64,000 nt of DNA from Microbacterium oleivorans NBRC 103075. GTDB lineage: Bacteria; Actinomycetota; Actinomycetes; Actinomycetales; Microbacteriaceae. Location of the stretch: NCBI RefSeq assembly GCF_001552475.1, contig NZ_BCRG01000009.1, positions 62,001-126,000 on the forward strand. Reading direction: 5' to 3'. The notes under the pieces are model-generated. The model was not told the DNA's origin. It did no database searches and was given only the letters and a program-made list of their open reading frames with translations. Positions 43,376-51,616 of the stretch are shown in pieces; position 1 is the first letter of the stretch, and the number at the start of each line of letters is the position of its first letter. Made by a program: the position numbers and the translations under genes.

Positions 43376-44358
43376 CCACGGCACCGGCAGGACAACGGTC
43401 CGCCTCGTTCCCGACGACAACCACCCGGCTGCGGGGGAGTGCGATCAACGGCTCGCCCGCGCTGCTCGCGCTGCTCACCCTTGCCGTCATCTTCGCGATC
43501 ACCGCGAGCCTGCAGCCCGGCATCCTGAGCATCCCCGGACTCACCCTCATGCTGATGTCGTCGGTGCCTCTGGTGCTCGCGGCGCAGGCGCAGATGATCA
43601 TCATGAGTGTCGGCGACATCGACCTCAGCGTCGGCTATCTCGTGGGCCTCATCACCGTCATCGCCGCGACGCTGTTCATCGACGCTCCGCTGCTCGCCGT
43701 CGCTGCGATCGTCGGCATCGTCGTCGTCTACGGTCTACTCGCCCTGGTCGTCCAGCGTCGCGGGGTGCCGTCGATCATCGTGACCCTCGGTATGTCATTC
43801 GTCTGGCTCGGCATCGGCCTGCAGATCCGCCCGACGCCGGGCGGTCAGACGCCCGACTGGCTGTCGGTCATCTCGACCTGGCGTCCGACGTGGTTCCCCG
43901 CGCCGGTCATCTTCATCGTCCTGGCGACGCTGGCCGGCTGGTACATCACCCGCCGCGCTCGCGTGGGCGCGCAGATGCGGGCGCTCGGGTCGCAGGCCGC
44001 GACGCTCGAAAAGGCCGGTGTCTCGCTGACGCGCACCCGCATCACGGCTTACGCACTCGCCGCCGTCCTCATGGTCGCGGCCGGTCTCATGCTCGCCTCG
44101 CAGACATGGTCGGGCGATGTGAACGCCGCGAGCGAGTACACCCTCATGACCATCGCCGCGGTCATCCTCGGGGGCGGCACGTTCTCGGGCGGACGCGCCC
44201 TGCCCATCGGGACGACGCTCGGCGCCGTCACCCTCGGGCTCATCACCGTGCTGCTGAGCCTCATCAATCTCCCGTCCGCCCTGCAGTCGGCGGCGCAAGG
44301 CCTCATCGTCATCGCGGTGCTGGCTGGTCGCATCATCACCGAGAGGTTCGTCCGATGA
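43372..44358 (+). CDS. Sugar ABC transporter permease (RbsC/LsrC type), first
   Basis: The 328-residue permease has about eight to ten membrane segments and the family motif QMIIMSVGDIDLSVGYLVGL near residue 75, followed by GSQAATLEKAGVSLTRTRI and AAVILGGGTFSGGRALPIG. Start and stop codons overlap with the ATPase gene (ATGA) and with the next permease (ATGA), so the importer subunits are translationally coupled. Confidence 0.95.
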   Translation: MTTAPAGQRSASFPTTTTRLRGSAINGSPALLALLTLAVIFAITASLQPGILSIPGLTLMLMSSVPLVLAAQAQMIIMSVGDIDLSVGYLVGLITVIAATLFIDAPLLAVAAIVGIVVVYGLLALVVQRRGVPSIIVTLGMSFVWLGIGLQIRPTPGGQTPDWLSVISTWRPTWFPAPVIFIVLATLAGWYITRRARVGAQMRALGSQAATLEKAGVSLTRTRITAYALAAVLMVAAGLMLASQTWSGDVNAASEYTLMTIAAVILGGGTFSGGRALPIGTTLGAVTLGLITVLLSLINLPSALQSAAQGLIVIAVLAGRIITERFVR

Positions 44359-45410
44359 CCGCAGTCGACACCCGCACCCTCCCCACGGCTCCCGCATCCC
44401 GGCGGTTCAGCTGGCCGGCGTGGGGCTGGTCCCTGATCGGCGTTCTCGCTGTCTGGGCCGTCATCATCGCCGTCCGACCCGGGTCGCCGTTCGACCCGAT
44501 CACGCAGGCACTCTCGCTCGCGCCCTTCCTGGTGCTGGTCGCCCTCGGCCAGATGCTCGTCATCACCTTGGGGCCCGGCAACATCGACGTCTCAGTGGGA
44601 ACGGTCATCTCGATGACCTCGTACGTGTCCGTCGCGATCGGTGCGACGCACGGCCCGGCCGTCGGACTGCTCGCCGCCGTCGTCGCCGGCGCCCTGGCGG
44701 GAGCCGTGTCGGTCGCCGCGATCCTGGTGCTCCGCGTGCCGCCCATCATCGCGACCCTCGCGACCAGCCTCATCGTCACGAGCGCGACGCTGCTGCTCGC
44801 CGATGCGGCCCGCGGCGGTGCCGACCCGGTGCTGCGCGCCTTCGTCAATGCCAAGGTCGTCGGCATCCCGATCATTGCGATCATCGTCGCGGCCGTCACC
44901 GTGCTGACCTGGTTCGTCCTTCGGCACACGCAGCTCGGACTGTCGATCATCGCGGTCGGCCAGAGCGCACGCGCCGCGGAGCGCGCAGGCATCAAGGTCG
45001 CGCTCGTCACCGCAACCGCCTACCTCATCAGCGCCGGGTTCGCGGGCCTCGTCGGCGGCCTGCTCGCGGCGTACATCTCGCCGAGTACGGTTCTCGGGAC
45101 CAGCTACATGCTCGACTCCATCGCCGTGGTGGTCATCGGCGGCACCCTCATCTCGGGCGGCCGCCCCGTACCCGCGGGCGCATGGACAGGCGCCCTCTTC
45201 TTCGTGCTGCTGTCCGGCCTGCTGAACCTCGTCGGCTGGTCGGTCGGGGCGCAGAACGTCCTCAAAGGCGTGCTCGTCGTCCTCGTCGTGATCGTCGCAT
45301 CGGCGGCGACGGGAACCGGCCGCTCGAGCATCCGACGGTTGCGGGACAGCATGCGCAGCCGGACAACGACCCCCTCCACCCCCTCACAGAAGGAGCCCAT
45401 CAATGGCTGA
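44355..45410 (+). CDS. Sugar ABC transporter permease, second
   Basis: This is a 351-residue permease of the same family: [37 protein letters not shown], and [19 protein letters not shown]. Two different permeases make a heterodimeric channel, as in LsrC/LsrD. The C-terminus carries a basic Ser/Thr/Arg tail. Its end overlaps the start of the aldolase gene by eight bases. Confidence 0.94.
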   Translation: MTAVDTRTLPTAPASRRFSWPAWGWSLIGVLAVWAVIIAVRPGSPFDPITQALSLAPFLVLVALGQMLVITLGPGNIDVSVGTVISMTSYVSVAIGATHGPAVGLLAAVVAGALAGAVSVAAILVLRVPPIIATLATSLIVTSATLLLADAARGGADPVLRAFVNAKVVGIPIIAIIVAAVTVLTWFVLRHTQLGLSIIAVGQSARAAERAGIKVALVTATAYLISAGFAGLVGGLLAAYISPSTVLGTSYMLDSIAVVVIGGTLISGGRPVPAGAWTGALFFVLLSGLLNLVGWSVGAQNVLKGVLVVLVVIVASAATGTGRSSIRRLRDSMRSRTTTPSTPSQKEPING

Positions 45411-46275
45411 CCTCGACGACCTCCGCGACGGCACCGACTTCGGCGGAAGCGCCGCACCTGCAGGCGGATTCCACCTCAAGGGCCAGGCCGGCCAGGACTG
45501 GGGCCTGCGCGCGCGCCTGTCGCGCGTGTTCGACCCGGCAGACGGCAAGACCGTCATGCTCGCTTTCGACCACGGCTACTTCCAGGGCCCGACGTCGGGC
45601 CTGGAGCGACTCGACCGGTCGATCCTGCCGCTGGTTCCACAGGCGGACGCCCTGATGTGCACCCGCGGCGCGCTGCGCACCACCATCCCGCCCGAGAACG
45701 GCAAGGGCATCGTCCTGCGAGCCTCGGGCGGCCCCAGCATCCTGAAGGAGCTCTCGGATGAAGAGCTCGCGGTGTCCATCGACGACGCCGTGCGGCTGGA
45801 TGCCGCGGCCCTCGCCGTCCAGGTGTTCGTCGGCGGTGAGAACGAGACCAAGTCGATCAAGAACCTGACCACGCTCGTCGACCAGGGTCAGGGTGCGGGG
45901 ATCCCGGTCCTGGCAGTAACGGCGGTCGGGCGAGACATGGTGCGCGACGCCCGCTACTTCCGCCTCGCCACCCGCATCAGCGCAGAGCTGGGAGCCGCGT
46001 TCGTCAAGACGTACTACGTCGAGGACGGCTTCGAGACGATCACAAGCGCCTGCCCCGTTCCGATCGTCATCGCCGGCGGCAAGAAGGTCGAAGAGCGCGA
46101 GGCGCTCCGCGTGGCCTACCAGGCGATCCAGGAGGGCGCCGCGGGCGTGGACATGGGGCGGAACGTCTTCCAGTCCGAGCACCCCGCCGCCATGCTTGCC
46201 GCCGTCCGCGGGGTCGTGCACGACGGACTCACCTCGTCCGACGCGTTCGACCTCTTCCAGACCCTGTCGCACTGA
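45403..46275 (+). CDS. LsrF/DeoC-like class I aldolase (or thiolase)
   Basis: The 290-residue TIM barrel resembles LsrF and archaeal-type fructose-bisphosphate aldolases: [47 protein letters not shown] with the Schiff-base Lys, [17 protein letters not shown], and [16 protein letters not shown] (phosphate-binding end). It would act on a phosphorylated keto-sugar produced by the later enzymes of the operon. An AI-2 role is possible but not supported by the other genes. GAAGGAG before the ATG sets the start. A 12-bp hairpin follows the stop. Confidence 0.88.
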   Translation: MADLDDLRDGTDFGGSAAPAGGFHLKGQAGQDWGLRARLSRVFDPADGKTVMLAFDHGYFQGPTSGLERLDRSILPLVPQADALMCTRGALRTTIPPENGKGIVLRASGGPSILKELSDEELAVSIDDAVRLDAAALAVQVFVGGENETKSIKNLTTLVDQGQGAGIPVLAVTAVGRDMVRDARYFRLATRISAELGAAFVKTYYVEDGFETITSACPVPIVIAGGKKVEEREALRVAYQAIQEGAAGVDMGRNVFQSEHPAAMLAAVRGVVHDGLTSSDAFDLFQTLSH

Positions 46276-46279
46276 ACCC

Positions 46280-46308
46280 GATGCGGGCGCCGACGCGGCG
46301 CCCGCATC
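46280..46308 (+). other. Intra-operon 12-bp perfect hairpin
   Basis: GATGCGGGCGCC (46,280-46,291) pairs with GGCGCCCGCATC (46,297-46,308) around a five-base loop, directly after the aldolase stop. There is no T run, so it is more likely to slow RNA decay or partly attenuate transcription than to be a full terminator. The next three enzyme genes lie beyond it. Confidence 0.65.
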
Positions 46309-46342
46309 CCTGCTCGGGCACACGCGCCCGGTGAGGACACCC

Positions 46343-48007
46343 ATGCCCACTCTGCACACCCACAGCACTCCGTCGAACGCCGACGTCGTCGTGATCGGCG
46401 CCGGCATCAACGGTCTGGCGATCACGCGGGAGCTCGCCGCCCGAGGGCTCGACGTCGTGATGATCGATCAGGACGACATTGCGGCCCGCACCTCGGCGAT
46501 CTCGACGCGTCTCATCCACGGCGGGCTCAAGTACCTTCCGCGGTTCGAGATCCCTCTCGTGCTCGAGTCGATCCGAGAACGCGACATCCTGCTGCAGAGT
46601 GCGCCGCACCTGGTGCGGCCGTACCCGATGCTGATCCCGTTCGCGAAGTGGAACAAGACCCCTGGTTGGCTGATGTCGTGCGGGCTCATCGTCCATGACG
46701 TCCTCGCCCTCGGCAAGAAGCTGCCCCTGAACCGGATCGTGTTCTCGGGCCGTCTCAAGCGGGAATGGCCCTCGGTCGCGAAGGCCGGCGTCAAATGGGG
46801 CGGACTGTTCCAGGACGCGCACGTGCCTGTGACAGAGCGGTTCGCGGTCGAGATCGCCATCGACGCGAGTGCCCGCGGCGCCACGATCCTCACGCACACG
46901 CCCGTGACGGGCCTCCTTCGAGATGCGAGGCGGGTCGTCGGCGTGACCTACCGCGACCGGCTCTCACGCGAGACCCGCGAGCTCCGGGCACCCCTCGTCA
47001 TCAACTCGGCCGGGCCCTGGGTGGATGCCGTCCTCGATCTGGCGGGCGACCACCCTCGGAAGATCGGGCCGACGAAAGGCAGCCATCTCGTCGTCGAGGC
47101 CTTCCCCGGAGCTCCCGACACCTGCATCTTCTTCGACTCGCCCGAAGACGGGCGCCCGATGTTCGTGCTGCCCTGGTGGGACGGCCGCTTCATGATCGGA
47201 ACCACCGACCTCCCCTACGACGGCTCCATCGACGAGATCGCCATCGATGAGGCCGAGGTGGATTACCTGCTCCGCTCGGCGAACACGATCATCCCCGACG
47301 CGTCCCTGAAGCCGGACGACGTCCTCTGGTCCTACTCCGGCGTGAGGCCCCTGCCTTACGTCGCCGACCTCACCGACCCGTCCTCCGTCTCACGTGACAG
47401 CGACATCATCGAGCACACGGGCGACGAGCGCGGGCTGCTCACCATCATCGGCGGTAAGTACACGACGCACCGCGCGCTCGGCGAGCAGACTCTCCGAAAG
47501 GTCGAGGACGCCTTGGGTCTGCCGCATCAGCCGTCGCCCACCCGGACCTCGCGTTTCCCCGGGGCGCCGGCGGCAGAGATCACGGCGTTCACGAAAGCTT
47601 TCACCGATCGCAGCCACCTCCCGGCGGCCGTGGCGACGAGGCTCGCATCGGTGTACGGGACGCTGGCCCGTCCCATCGCGGAACTTGCGGCATCCGACCC
47701 TGCGCTCGCAGAGGTCATCGACCCTGAGACCGGTGCGATCGCAGCCGAAGTGCTCTACGCCGTCCGAGAGGAGGGCGCGTTCACCCTGGAGGACGTCCTG
47801 GTGCGACGCACCGTCATCGCCTTCGGCAGCGACGTGGGGCTCGCGGCTTCGTCCGCCGCCGCCGCAGTGCTGGTGGCATACGCGGGGTGGAGCGAGGCGC
47901 ACGCCGATGCTGAGGTGGCGCGCTACCGTGAAGCAGCTCGGCGTTTCATGCCGCGGGCCCTGCGAGGCGACGAAGCCGCAGACCAGGTCCCCGCCGGAAC
48001 GCTCTGA
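46343..48007 (+). CDS. GlpD-family FAD-dependent polyol-phosphate dehydrogenase
   Basis: The 554-residue enzyme has the FAD site VVVIGAGINGLAITRELAARG near the N-terminus. It goes on with RLIHGGLKYLPRFEIPLV, INSAGPWVDAVLDLAGD, PTKGSHLVVE, RPMFVLPWWDGRFMIGTTDLP, SGVRPLPYVADL and GLLTIIGGKYTTHRALGE. The C-terminal helical DAO-like cap is also present. Family members oxidise glycerol-3-phosphate; EryB-like members oxidise erythritol phosphate. Next to a kinase and two aldolases, a polyol-phosphate is the most likely substrate. GTGAGGACA precedes the ATG. Confidence 0.9.
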   Translation: MPTLHTHSTPSNADVVVIGAGINGLAITRELAARGLDVVMIDQDDIAARTSAISTRLIHGGLKYLPRFEIPLVLESIRERDILLQSAPHLVRPYPMLIPFAKWNKTPGWLMSCGLIVHDVLALGKKLPLNRIVFSGRLKREWPSVAKAGVKWGGLFQDAHVPVTERFAVEIAIDASARGATILTHTPVTGLLRDARRVVGVTYRDRLSRETRELRAPLVINSAGPWVDAVLDLAGDHPRKIGPTKGSHLVVEAFPGAPDTCIFFDSPEDGRPMFVLPWWDGRFMIGTTDLPYDGSIDEIAIDEAEVDYLLRSANTIIPDASLKPDDVLWSYSGVRPLPYVADLTDPSSVSRDSDIIEHTGDERGLLTIIGGKYTTHRALGEQTLRKVEDALGLPHQPSPTRTSRFPGAPAAEITAFTKAFTDRSHLPAAVATRLASVYGTLARPIAELAASDPALAEVIDPETGAIAAEVLYAVREEGAFTLEDVLVRRTVIAFGSDVGLAASSAAAAVLVAYAGWSEAHADAEVARYREAARRFMPRALRGDEAADQVPAGTL

Positions 48008-48026
48008 ACCCGGGAGAACGAGCAAG

Positions 48027-49517
48027 ATGAAAAGCTGCGTGATCGGCATCGACGTCGGTCTCACTTCGGCCAAGGCGGCCGCATTCGACCAGCACGGGAA
48101 CGAGATCAGGACGGTCTCGTCGCCCAACCCCCGCGTCGCGGTGTCGCGAGAGCGTCAGGAGATCGACATGGACGCGCTCTGGAGCGTCGTCGCCGACGTC
48201 CTGCGGGATCTCACCGAGCATCTGCAGCGCGAGGGGTGGCACGTCAGCAGTATCGGGGCGACAGGTCACGGCAACGGGCTCTATCTCGTCGACGAGCACC
48301 TGAGGCCCGTGCGGTCAGCCATCGCGTCGACCGACAGCAGGGCGGAGCAGATCGTTGCCGCGCTTCCGTCGGCCGAGGTCGAGCGCGTGCGTCTGCTGAC
48401 AGGGTCGATCCCTTGGGCGGCGCAGCCTGCGGTCCTGCTTCGCTGGCTGCAGGACAACGAGCCGGAGACACTGGCGCGGGCACGATGGGCCCTGACCTGC
48501 AAGGACTGGCTGACACTGTGCCTCACCGGAGCGCCGAGCGCGGACCTCTCGGATGCATCCGGCTGCGGACTCGTGAACCTGCGGTCGCGCCGATACGAGT
48601 CGGCCGCCGTCGAGATGCTGGGTCTGCCTCGCGGCATCCTCCGCATGTTCCCGGCGCTGCGATCCTCTGATGCCGTCGTCGGCGCCGTCACGGCCGAGGC
48701 GTCCTCGGCGACGGGACTGCCGGAAGGTGTCCCTGTCGTCGCAGGCTGCATGGACTGCGTCGCAAGTCCGCTGGGCGCGGGCTCGGCTCGAAAGGGCGAT
48801 GTCACGGTCATCGTCGGAACGTGGGCCATCAACAGCGTCGTCGTGCCGGCCGACACCGTTCCGCCTCGCGTGACCATCAACGCGCTCCTGCCCGACAGCG
48901 AACTCATGCTTGCGATGGAGGTCGCGCCGACCTCGGCGGCGAGCATCGAATGGGCCTCGAGCATCCTCGGCTCGCGTGCAACGCTTCCGGTCACCCCACG
49001 GGATCTCCTAGAGGCATGCCCCGACGCTCCGCCCCTGGCTGACGGACTGATCTTCCTGCCGTTCATCCACGGCGCCCCTGAGCACCTGGGTGCCTCGGGC
49101 ACGTTCCTCGGAATCAAGGGAAGCCACACGTTCGCGCACGTGGCCCGTGCGGTCGCCGAGGGCATCACGCAGTACCACCGAGTGCAGATCGAGAAGGTCA
49201 GTGCGTGCGGCGCCGGCCTCACGGATGGACCTTGGACGCTGGCGGGCGGGGGCGCGAAGAATGCCCAGTGGGCGCAGATGTTCGCAGACATCCTCGATCA
49301 TCCGATGCGGCGGCAGTTGGGCACCGAGCTCGGCGCCCGTGGCGTCGCGTCGCTCGCCGCTCGGGGAGTCGGCATGGACACATCACCGTGGCAGGTCGCA
49401 CCCGATCCGGCGCTGGTGGTGTCGCCAGGCACGGCACGCGACGCCTATCGGGATCAGGCCGCTCGATTCGACCGAGTGCTGTCGGCCATGGGATCCGTGT
49501 GGGAGGTCTCCGCGTGA
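48027..49517 (+). CDS. FGGY-family carbohydrate/polyol kinase
   Basis: The 496-residue kinase has phosphate-1 motif IGIDVGLTSAKAAAFD, substrate-side IGATGHGNGLYLVD, catalytic Asp in GCMDCVASPLGAG, and the adenosine motif LAGGGAKNAQWAQMFADIL. This layout is close to the LsrK/EryA side of the family more than to xylulokinase or glycerol kinase, judged by eye. It would phosphorylate the imported compound before oxidation by the GlpD-like enzyme. GGGAGA precedes the ATG. Its end overlaps the next start by four bases. Confidence 0.91.
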   Translation: MKSCVIGIDVGLTSAKAAAFDQHGNEIRTVSSPNPRVAVSRERQEIDMDALWSVVADVLRDLTEHLQREGWHVSSIGATGHGNGLYLVDEHLRPVRSAIASTDSRAEQIVAALPSAEVERVRLLTGSIPWAAQPAVLLRWLQDNEPETLARARWALTCKDWLTLCLTGAPSADLSDASGCGLVNLRSRRYESAAVEMLGLPRGILRMFPALRSSDAVVGAVTAEASSATGLPEGVPVVAGCMDCVASPLGAGSARKGDVTVIVGTWAINSVVVPADTVPPRVTINALLPDSELMLAMEVAPTSAASIEWASSILGSRATLPVTPRDLLEACPDAPPLADGLIFLPFIHGAPEHLGASGTFLGIKGSHTFAHVARAVAEGITQYHRVQIEKVSACGAGLTDGPWTLAGGGAKNAQWAQMFADILDHPMRRQLGTELGARGVASLAARGVGMDTSPWQVAPDPALVVSPGTARDAYRDQAARFDRVLSAMGSVWEVSA

Positions 49518-51442
49518 GCGTGATCTCGGACGGCCACCGTCGCGACCTGGACGCCATCGTCCGCGTGAGCCGCAAGCTCGGTGCGGATACCTCGTTCGTG
49601 CTCCACGGCGGCGGCAACACCTCGATCAAGACCGTCGGGCGCGATGTCACCGGCGCCGACGTCGACCTCGTCCTCGTCAAGGGAAGCGGGTGGGACCTCG
49701 GCACTATCGAGGCCGCGGGCTTCGCGCCGCTCCGCCGTTCCCGGCTGGCCGAGCTGCTACAGCTCGATGAGCTCGACGACATGACGATGGTGAACGAGCT
49801 TCGGCAGGCCTCGCTCGATGCATCCGCCCCTACGGCCTCGATCGAAGCGCTGCTGCACGCCTACCTGCCCGGAAAAGCGGTGCTGCACTCGCACGCCGAT
49901 GCCATCGTCGCGCTGACCAATCGGGATGTCGATGACAGCGAGATCGCCGAGGTCCTGGGCGACGGTGTGCTCGTGCTCCCGTACGTGATGCCGGGGTTCC
50001 CGCTCGCGAGACGGATCGCGTCCACGGACGTCTCGACCGTCGACGCGGTGGTCCTCCGCAACCACGGGCTGTTCACCTTCGCAGACGATCCGGATGCCGC
50101 CCTGGGCCGCCATCGCGAGCTCGTCGCCCGTGCGGCCTCGGCAACCGGTGTGACGCAGTGGGGTGACCCCGGGGGCACCTCCGATCGCAAGGGCGATGTC
50201 GAGGAACTGGCCGAGCTCCGTCGTGCGGTGTCGGCTGCTGCCGGGCGGCCGATGCTGATGCGCCAGTCCACCAGTTCGCGAGGCGCGGAGGTCGCCGCGC
50301 GGCCAGGGCTCGACAGGGCTACCAGACGCGGAACCGCGACCCCGGAACACGTCCTCTACACCAAGCGGTCACCGATGCTGGGTCGCGATGTCGAAGAGTT
50401 CGCGACCCGGTATCACGAATACGTCGAGCGCCACCGGGACCGCATCGACGTGATGACAGAGCTGGATCCCGCGCCCCGTGTCGTCCTCGATCCTGATCTA
50501 GGGCTGCTCGTCACCGGGGAGACCGTACGAGACCTGCGTGTCGTTCACGACGTGGCGCTGCACACCTTCGACGTCATCGACGCCGCCGATCGGATGGGTG
50601 GATACCAGTCACTGAGTGAGGAGCTCACCTTCGACATCGAGTACTGGTCGCTCGAGCAGGCCAAGCTCGCCGGCAAGAAGCGCTCGCCGCTCACAGGCGA
50701 GGTCGCACTCGTCACCGGCGCCGCGTCCGGCATCGGCCGCGCCGTCGCGGACCATCTGCTGCGGAGCGGGGCCGCTGTTGTCGGTGTCGACCTGAGTTCT
50801 GGGGTGGCGGACGCCTTCGACGGCGAGGCCTGGCGGGGGGTCGTCGGCGACGTAAGCGACCCGTCCGTCATTGACGCTGCCATCGACACGGCCGCTCGAG
50901 ACTTCGGCGGCCTCGACATGGTCGTACCCGCCGCGGGGATCTTCCCGGCGAGTGCCCCGGTCGCGAACCTGCGAGACGACGAATGGGACCGCGCCATGCG
51001 GGTCAATGTCACCGCTGTGGCCCGTCTCGCGCGGGCTGCCCATCCGCTGTTGGCGCGGTCACCACGAGGGGGGCGGCTGGTGCTCGTCTCGACGAAGAAC
51101 GTGGCGGCGCCCGGTCCTGGCGTCGCTGCGTATTCCGCGAGCAAAGCCGCCGCAGCTCAACTCGCTCGCGTGCTGGCGCTCGAGTGGGCGCAAGACGGCA
51201 TCCGGGTCAATCAGGTCGAGCCTGATGCCGTTTTCGATACGAGTATCTGGACGCCCGAGCTGCTCGCACAGCGGGCCGCGGAGTACGGCATGTCCGTCGC
51301 GGAGTACCGCACGCGCAATCTGCTCGGCGCTGAAGTCACGAGCTCCTTGGTCGCGGAGGCGGTCGGGGTGTTCTGCGTGATGTTGCCCGTCACCACCGGG
51401 GCGCACCTCAGCGTCGACGGCGGCAACGACCGCGTGATCTAA
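49514..51442 (+). CDS. Bifunctional class II aldolase / short-chain dehydrogenase
   Basis: The 642-residue fusion has an N-terminal class II (RhaD/FucA-like) aldolase domain (about 8-225): HGGGNTSIKT, LVKGSGWDLGTI, metal ligands in AVLHSHADAIVAL and VLRNHGLFTF. A linker follows, then a C-terminal SDR (about 395-642): ALVTGAASGIGRAVADHLL, GDVSDPSVID, VPAAGIFPAS, and active-site YSASKAAAAQL. It belongs to the bifunctional aldolase/SDR group used in deoxysugar and polyol catabolism. The GTG start overlaps the kinase stop (GTGA). It is the last gene of the operon. Confidence 0.9.
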   Translation: MSVISDGHRRDLDAIVRVSRKLGADTSFVLHGGGNTSIKTVGRDVTGADVDLVLVKGSGWDLGTIEAAGFAPLRRSRLAELLQLDELDDMTMVNELRQASLDASAPTASIEALLHAYLPGKAVLHSHADAIVALTNRDVDDSEIAEVLGDGVLVLPYVMPGFPLARRIASTDVSTVDAVVLRNHGLFTFADDPDAALGRHRELVARAASATGVTQWGDPGGTSDRKGDVEELAELRRAVSAAAGRPMLMRQSTSSRGAEVAARPGLDRATRRGTATPEHVLYTKRSPMLGRDVEEFATRYHEYVERHRDRIDVMTELDPAPRVVLDPDLGLLVTGETVRDLRVVHDVALHTFDVIDAADRMGGYQSLSEELTFDIEYWSLEQAKLAGKKRSPLTGEVALVTGAASGIGRAVADHLLRSGAAVVGVDLSSGVADAFDGEAWRGVVGDVSDPSVIDAAIDTAARDFGGLDMVVPAAGIFPASAPVANLRDDEWDRAMRVNVTAVARLARAAHPLLARSPRGGRLVLVSTKNVAAPGPGVAAYSASKAAAAQLARVLALEWAQDGIRVNQVEPDAVFDTSIWTPELLAQRAAEYGMSVAEYRTRNLLGAEVTSSLVAEAVGVFCVMLPVTTGAHLSVDGGNDRVI

Positions 51443-51472
51443 CCAGGCCTGACTCACCACGGTCCGATACCC

Positions 51473-51590
51473 ACGACGAAAGCCTCGAAGCCGACGGTCA
51501 CAAGGACCGGACTGCCGCCGACCTCACGCAGGCGGGTTCGGCGTTCCCCGGGGAGACCCACGCGCCGCTACACTGTCGACCGGGCCAGGC
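51473..51590 (+). pseudogene. Decayed partial copy of csbD and its downstream flank
   Basis: 51,473-51,535 matches 38,056-38,118 (csbD codons for NDESLEAEGHKD and onward) with few mismatches. 51,536-51,590 then matches 38,189-38,243 (the region beyond csbD's terminator), with 70 bp missing between. In frame it still reads NDESLEADGHKDRTAADL before the frame runs into the deleted joint. The csbD start, its first 26 codons and its end are absent. It lies just before the sensor gene at 51,617 and forms a direct repeat with csbD across 13.4 kb. Confidence 0.88.
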
Positions 51591-51616
51591 AGGCCCTCTC
51601 TGGGGAAAGACAAGGA

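Noticed and set aside
40765..51442. An Lsr-type AI-2 uptake and processing system
   Set aside because: The importer, LsrF-like aldolase and FGGY kinase suggest it, but LsrG and LsrR are absent, and a GlpD-like dehydrogenase, class II aldolase-SDR and GntR regulator point to polyol or sugar catabolism instead.
38195..51472. Transposase, integrase or tRNA site that would explain the flanked segment as a mobile element
   Set aside because: I saw no recombinase gene, terminal inverted repeat or tRNA in this interval. Only the csbD-derived direct repeat is visible.
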